Shown here: piece after piece, positions 6,884 through 10,762 of the stretch | How positions within the stretch are numbered: position 1 is the first letter of the stretch | How the letters are laid out: the number at the start of each line of letters is the position of its first letter | Origin: Marinilabiliales bacterium | GTDB taxonomy: Bacteria > Bacteroidota > Bacteroidia > Bacteroidales > BM523 | DNA: 10,762 bases | Direction of reading: 5' to 3' | Assembly (NCBI GenBank): GCA_002869425.1 | Contig: PKSZ01000012.1 | Coordinates: 1-10,762 of the forward strand | Position numbers and translations under genes: made by a program | The notes under the pieces: model-generated | Database searches by the model: none | What the model was told of the DNA's origin: nothing | Seen by the model: the letters and a program-made list of their open reading frames with translations, nothing else

Positions 6884-7570
6884 TTATGTATACTTTTTTT
6901 GTATGGCTTCTGAAATAGACAAAAGTAAATGGATATCTTGTTTTCCTAGTGTCCCCAGTTTTTCAAATATTAACTGGTAAAGTGCTTCCCGGTTTTCAAC
7001 TGCAGTACCTTCCAGTATTGTTTTTACTTTATTTTCCAATATACGAAACTTTTGCTTTTCGACTTTTTGAGTTTGTTGTGTTTGTAATTTCAGGCGTAAT
7101 GATGATAATTCATATGCATAAATCATTACGGATTGAGCCAGATTTACTGAAGGGTATGGATTGGCCAGGTGTATGCTGGATGCAATATTACATAACCGCA
7201 CTTCTTTATTGGTAAGACCAGATTCTTCCCGACCAAAGACAATCGCTGCTTTTTGAATACTATCAACTTTATTATCAAAAAAATGCAAGATTTCGGAGCT
7301 TTGAATATAGTTGCTTCTTGCAATTCTTTTTTTGGCTGTGGTTGCAACAGAAAAGTCTATGTCTTGCAGAGCCTCTTCAAGGCTGTTAAATATTTGTGCA
7401 TTTTCCAGTATTTCATTGGCTCCATGAGCAAGCATTTTTGCTTTCAATGAAAGATGATCAACCGGATTCACCAGTCTGAGATTATCAAAGCCCATTGTTT
7501 TTATGGCTCGTGCTGCTGCCCCTGTATTTTCTGGTACTGCAGGCTCAACAAGAATAAAGGAAAGTTGCAT
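6884..7570 (-). CDS. trmJ: TrmJ-like tRNA 2'-O-methyltransferase (SPOUT/TrmH superfamily)
   Basis: This is an S-adenosylmethionine-dependent RNA methyltransferase with the SPOUT knot. TrmJ methylates the 2'-OH of nucleotide 32 in the anticodon loop of several tRNAs. The 228-aa protein shows the three SPOUT motifs in order: LVEPAVPENTGAAARA near the N-terminus, with Asn15 and Arg21 at the conserved motif 1 positions; VFGREESGLTNKE (111-123); and PSVNLAQSVMIYAYEL (140-155). Motifs 2 and 3 form the knot that binds the cofactor. A K/Q-rich linker (about 160-180) leads to a helical C-terminal domain as in TrmJ (E. coli TrmJ has 246 aa). The ATG at 7570 follows the cyclotransferase stop by 9 bp, so the two are probably co-transcribed with cysS. 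The superfamily is certain. Assignment to position 32 rather than another RNA site is inferred from TrmJ-like length and motifs. Confidence 0.9.
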   Translation of the reverse strand: MQLSFILVEPAVPENTGAAARAIKTMGFDNLRLVNPVDHLSLKAKMLAHGANEILENAQIFNSLEEALQDIDFSVATTAKKRIARSNYIQSSEILHFFDNKVDSIQKAAIVFGREESGLTNKEVRLCNIASSIHLANPYPSVNLAQSVMIYAYELSSLRLKLQTQQTQKVEKQKFRILENKVKTILEGTAVENREALYQLIFEKLGTLGKQDIHLLLSISEAIQKKYT

Positions 7571-7579
7571 AATAAAGTT

Positions 7580-8695
7580 TTATATCAACTCTATTTCGTA
7601 TAATTTTGTCCATCGTTTACCTGTAATATACAGATGGTTATTTTCTGGATTGTATGCGATTCCATTTAGTACATTGTCCTGATCTCCATAATATTCGGTA
7701 GGTACAAGTCTCGAAAGGTCAATTACAGATATCATTTTCCCATTCTGTGGATTAATTACTGCGATCATGCTGGATTGCCAAACATTTGCAAAGATCATCC
7801 CGTTAATGTTTTCCAGTTCGTTTAAGCTTTGTATTGGGCCTTTATTATCCCATACTTCGAATCTTGATATTTCTGTAAATAATTCGTCGTCAATTATGTA
7901 TAGGTGATTTGTTCCATCACTCATGATGAATTCATTACTACCTTTGTAGTTGAAATTGGTAATTCCCCATCCCTGTGTCTGGAAAGTAAATTTATTCAAA
8001 AGTTTGAAAGATTCTTTTTCGAAAGAAAAAGCCTGTTGGGAACGCCATGTTATCTGTATGATTTTATCTTCGGTAGTTACAATACCTTCTCCAAAAACAT
8101 CTTTAGGTAAAGAGTAGCTTTGAATTAATTCGCCGGTTTCAAGCTTTACCTTGCGTAGAGAAGATTCACCATACTGACCAGTTCCTTCGTATAAAATACC
8201 TCCTTCATAAATCAATCCTTGCGTATAGGCCTCTTTATCATGAGGATATGACTTTACAACTTTGTAATCCAGGAATGTAGGTTCTATATCCGATAACAAT
8301 CGAATGCTTACACTCGCCGACTGTTGAAAACCTCCGGAATAAACCGTTACTCTTAAGTTATGTTCACCAACAAATCTGTTTTTGCTTTCCCATTTAAATG
8401 AATAAGGCTTTGTATTTAGCGTATGTTCTTTTTTGCCATTAACAAACAGACTGGCTGAATCGTATTTAAGTTCTTCCTTTGTATTGATTAAAGCAATAAC
8501 GCTAATTGTATCTTCGCAAATAAAATTCTGTCCTTGAGAAGGTTTTTCAAGCTGAACTGAAAAAGATGGTTTGTTTGTGATTTTTTTTTGCTTCTGGATA
8601 CTACTATTTTGTGTAGTTTTATCTGTGTCTGATCCGCAGGAACAAAGCAGAATCAGAAAAAGCCCGGTTATAATTTTACTTATTGTATTTCCCAT
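7580..8695 (-). CDS. Lipoprotein glutaminyl-peptide cyclotransferase (plant-type beta-propeller)
   Basis: This type of enzyme converts N-terminal glutamine of peptides to pyroglutamate. The 371-aa protein starts with a lipoprotein signal: a hydrophobic stretch (8-17), then the lipobox LCSC with Cys20 as the lipidated residue. It should therefore be processed by Lgt and LspA, then held in the inner or outer membrane. A low-complexity linker (about 22-45) and an Ig-like beta domain (about 46-135) precede the catalytic propeller (about 140-371). The propeller carries the family landmarks [18 protein letters not shown] (149-166), [11 protein letters not shown] (171-181), FGEGI (201-205), TWR (216-218), QGWGIT (241-246), SDGT (259-262), LNELENING (291-299) and VLNGIAYNP (342-350). 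The start overlaps the end of cysS by 16 bp, suggesting translational coupling. The Ig-like part is an extension relative to simple family members. Physiological substrates are unknown. Confidence 0.92.
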   Translation of the reverse strand: MGNTISKIITGLFLILLCSCGSDTDKTTQNSSIQKQKKITNKPSFSVQLEKPSQGQNFICEDTISVIALINTKEELKYDSASLFVNGKKEHTLNTKPYSFKWESKNRFVGEHNLRVTVYSGGFQQSASVSIRLLSDIEPTFLDYKVVKSYPHDKEAYTQGLIYEGGILYEGTGQYGESSLRKVKLETGELIQSYSLPKDVFGEGIVTTEDKIIQITWRSQQAFSFEKESFKLLNKFTFQTQGWGITNFNYKGSNEFIMSDGTNHLYIIDDELFTEISRFEVWDNKGPIQSLNELENINGMIFANVWQSSMIAVINPQNGKMISVIDLSRLVPTEYYGDQDNVLNGIAYNPENNHLYITGKRWTKLYEIELI

Positions 8696-10149
8696 TCGAA
8701 ACCATCTTTTTTATCTTTAACCACAACGCCCATTTTTTGAAGTTCATCCCTTATTTTATCGGCTGTTGCATAATCTTTGTTTGCTTTTACATCCATTCTT
8801 ACATTCAAAATCATGTCGATCAACTCATCTGTTTTTCCTTTGTCATCGTTTTGCTTTTCTTCATTCTTTAAGCCCATAATTTCAAAAGCAAACGTTTCAA
8901 AAAGCTTTGTGATTTCTGCTATATTGGTTTCAGAAAGCCTTTGTTTACCGTTGTTAGCTTCGTTAATTAATTTTGCTGTTTCAAAAAGAACGGAGATAAC
9001 CATTGGTGTGTTAAGATCGTCGTTCATGGCTTTGTAGCATTTTTCTGCCAGTCCTGAAGTGTTTGTTTCTGCAGTATTGTCTGGTTTTATTTTGCTGATT
9101 GCACTATATGCTGTCATTAAACGCTGGAGTCCTTTTTCTGAGCTTTGCAATGCTTCATTTGAAAAATCCAGGGTTCCTCTGTATTGTGCCTGAAGAATAA
9201 AGAAGCGAATGGTCATTGGAGAATAGCTTTTGTCGAGAAGTTCATGATTCCCTGTAAAGAATTCTTCCAGCGTAATAAAATTACCCAATGATTTACCCAT
9301 TTTTTGTCCATTAATTGTAATCAGGTTGTTGTGAACCCAATAATGCACTGCTTCCTTTTTATTTGCTGCCTGCGACTGAGCAATCTCACACTCATGATGT
9401 GGGAATAGTAAATCCATTCCGCCGCCATGTATGTCAAATTCTTCTCCCAGATATTTTGTGCTCATAGCTGAACATTCAAGGTGCCATCCTGGAAATCCAT
9501 CGCTCCATGGTGAAGGCCATCTCATGATATGTTGTGGCTCGGCTTTTTTCCATAAAGCAAAGTCTGCAGGATGATGTTTTTCCTGTTGACCGTCTAGTAC
9601 TCTTGTATTGCTAAGTAAATCATCCAGTACCCTTCCCGATAGCTTGCCATAATCATAGCTTTTACTATACTTGGGAACATCAAAATATATTGATCCATTA
9701 GATTCGTAAGCAAAACCATTTTCCAGTATCTTTTTAATCATTTCGATTTGTTCGATAATATGGCCGGAAGCCCGTGGTTCGATACTGGGTGGTAAAACAT
9801 TGAGGTCTTTCATATAACTGTGATACCTGTCTGTGTAGTATTGTACCACTTCCATTGGTTCAATCTGCTCTAAACGTGCTTTTTTTGCAATCTTATCCTC
9901 TCCACTGTCGGCATCGTTTTCAAGGTGACCCACGTCTGTAATGTTTCTTACATACCTTACCTTTAGTCCAATATGCTGGAGATATCTAAATAAAATATCA
10001 AAAGTAATGGATGGTCGTGCATGTCCTAAATGCGGATCTCCATAAACAGTAGGCCCACATACATACATTCCTGCGTATCCCTCGTGGATAGGTTTAAATT
10101 CCTCTTTCTTTCTCGTTATTGTATTGTAGAGAACCAAATTTTGTTGCAT
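8680..10149 (-). CDS. cysS: Cysteinyl-tRNA synthetase
   Basis: This enzyme charges tRNA-Cys with cysteine in the cytoplasm. The 489-aa protein has the class I signature HLGH (40-43) in a PHLGHARP context, and the KMSKS loop is present as KMGKS (283-287). The zinc site that selects cysteine can be placed by comparison with E. coli CysRS: Cys31 (in YVCGPTVYG), Cys226 (in HLECSAMS), His251 and Glu255 (in [10 protein letters not shown]). The DALR-type helical domain follows (about 305-430), then a small C-terminal domain ending in [10 protein letters not shown]. It is full length, slightly longer than the E. coli enzyme (461 aa). The ATG at 10149 gives the usual short N-terminus before the CGPTVY strand. 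It lies 39 bp after the MORN gene and overlaps the cyclotransferase start by 16 bp, so it probably sits mid-operon. Confidence 0.98.
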   Translation of the reverse strand: MQQNLVLYNTITRKKEEFKPIHEGYAGMYVCGPTVYGDPHLGHARPSITFDILFRYLQHIGLKVRYVRNITDVGHLENDADSGEDKIAKKARLEQIEPMEVVQYYTDRYHSYMKDLNVLPPSIEPRASGHIIEQIEMIKKILENGFAYESNGSIYFDVPKYSKSYDYGKLSGRVLDDLLSNTRVLDGQQEKHHPADFALWKKAEPQHIMRWPSPWSDGFPGWHLECSAMSTKYLGEEFDIHGGGMDLLFPHHECEIAQSQAANKKEAVHYWVHNNLITINGQKMGKSLGNFITLEEFFTGNHELLDKSYSPMTIRFFILQAQYRGTLDFSNEALQSSEKGLQRLMTAYSAISKIKPDNTAETNTSGLAEKCYKAMNDDLNTPMVISVLFETAKLINEANNGKQRLSETNIAEITKLFETFAFEIMGLKNEEKQNDDKGKTDELIDMILNVRMDVKANKDYATADKIRDELQKMGVVVKDKKDGFEWEIQ

Positions 10150-10188
10150 AGAAAATATTTTTGAAATGATTAAATATGTCTGAACAGA

Positions 10189-10596
10189 CTATTTATATAT
10201 AATATCAACAACTCTTCCGCTACGGTAAACATTAATTTTCTCCAGTTTACCATTATCATCATAATAGTACCTTTTTCCATTGATTAACCGGGAGTCTTTA
10301 AATTCTCCTTCTCTGTCAAGCCGTCCACTTTTGTATAGTTTATGAAAACCATTTCCGTCAAAAGGTTTGAGCGCATCTTCTTTATTATCTTCTGTGTTGG
10401 AATCATTGTTGTTTTCAGACTTATCTTTTGGAGTGTCATTATTGGTTATTTCACTGTTGTCTTTAGGGAATGTTTTAACAGAGCTTTCATCGAGCTTGCC
10501 ATTATTGAACGATTTTTGTGCTTTCAGTGTGCCGTCTTCATAGTATTCTTTTATAACTCCAGTTTCTTTTCCATCGTTCCACTCTCCTTCAATCAT
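10189..10596 (-). CDS. MORN/YwqK-type repeat protein (possibly 5'-truncated)
   Basis: A 135-aa frame from the only in-frame ATG, ending at TAG (10189-10191). It consists of roughly 23-residue units of the G-x-W-x-x-G-K-x-x-G...YY-x-x-G pattern typical of MORN and YwqK-family repeats: residues 3-34 in the first block and about 79-130 in the second. The two blocks are separated by an acidic, N/D/E/K-rich linker without structure (about 39-75). Such repeats are often annotated as 'YwqK family antitoxin' in Bacteroidota, but no toxin partner is visible. There is no signal peptide from this start. The same repeat pattern continues upstream in frame for another 54 codons without a start, so this ATG may be internal to a once longer protein. 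Biochemical function is unknown. Confidence 0.7.
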   Translation of the reverse strand: MIEGEWNDGKETGVIKEYYEDGTLKAQKSFNNGKLDESSVKTFPKDNSEITNNDTPKDKSENNNDSNTEDNKEDALKPFDGNGFHKLYKSGRLDREGEFKDSRLINGKRYYYDDNGKLEKINVYRSGRVVDIIYK

Positions 10597-10758
10597 AAGG
10601 TTTCCATTCTTATGGTAATATTTCTGAACGCCGGTACGTTTACCATTTTCATTATATTGCCACTCATATGAAGGTTTTCCATTTACAAAATAATACTTAT
10701 AATCTCCGGTCCATTTGTTTCCCTTCCAATTACCTTCTTCAGAAACATTTCCATTTTT
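10597..10758 (-). pseudogene. In-frame upstream repeats of the MORN gene, cut off by a stop at an A7 run
   Basis: Fifty-four codons directly upstream of the ATG at 10596 are open in the same frame and encode two more MORN-like units (GNWKGNKWTGDYKYY, then NENGKRTGVQKYYHKNGNL). The conserved G, W and YY residues are intact. No ATG, GTG or TTG lies in frame here. The frame begins directly after a TAA (10759-10761) formed where the reverse strand reads AT followed by seven A. Removing one A would open the frame to the window edge. This is either a frameshifted gene, a slippery-site gene or a sequencing error. Confidence 0.5.
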
Positions 10759-10762
10759 TTAT

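Noticed and set aside
9288..9302. KMGKS instead of KMSKS in cysteinyl-tRNA synthetase
   Set aside because: The serine-to-glycine change is tolerated in class I synthetases and, as I recall, is common in CysRS of this phylum; all other active-site residues are intact.

Overview
The window looks like the chromosome of a member of the Bacteroidota, probably order Bacteroidales/Marinilabiliales. The evidence is AT-rich DNA, no Shine-Dalgarno-like sequences ahead of starts, the gene order ileS - TraR/DksA-like gene - lspA that I recall from this phylum, an IleRS tail of the type found there, and a lipoprotein form of plant-type glutaminyl cyclotransferase. I cannot name a genus.

Plus strand, 1-6109: the 3' part of ileS enters at the left edge, inside the KMSKR motif. 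It is followed 34 bp later by a small TraR/DksA-like regulator and a strong intrinsic terminator. A 781-bp non-coding stretch with repeats and hairpins comes next, then a large hybrid sensor histidine kinase (850 aa), a 341-bp repeat-containing gap, and lspA. The kinase and its flanking DNA sit where lspA would be expected to follow the traR-like gene directly. The two flanks carry diverged copies of one 61-nt hairpin repeat in opposite orientations. That suggests the kinase segment was inserted into, or grew within, an old housekeeping operon.

Minus strand, 10758-6048: read right to left, the genes are a MORN/YwqK-type repeat protein, cysS, a lipoprotein glutaminyl cyclotransferase, a TrmJ-type tRNA methyltransferase and an unknown multi-pass membrane protein. 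Gaps are 39 bp, a 16-bp overlap, 9 bp and 14 bp, so this is very probably one transcription unit. Its last gene overlaps the 3' end of lspA tail to tail by 62 bp.

Functionally the window is mostly translation and envelope upkeep: two aminoacyl-tRNA synthetases, a tRNA 2'-O-methyltransferase, a stringent-response-like regulator, the lipoprotein signal peptidase and a predicted lipoprotein. The accessory parts are the orphan hybrid kinase with its repeats and the MORN gene, whose repeats continue upstream of the only usable ATG to an in-frame stop in an A7 run. I see no clear new defence or mobile system. The best leads are the repeat-flanked kinase, the hairpin repeat family and the possibly broken MORN gene.
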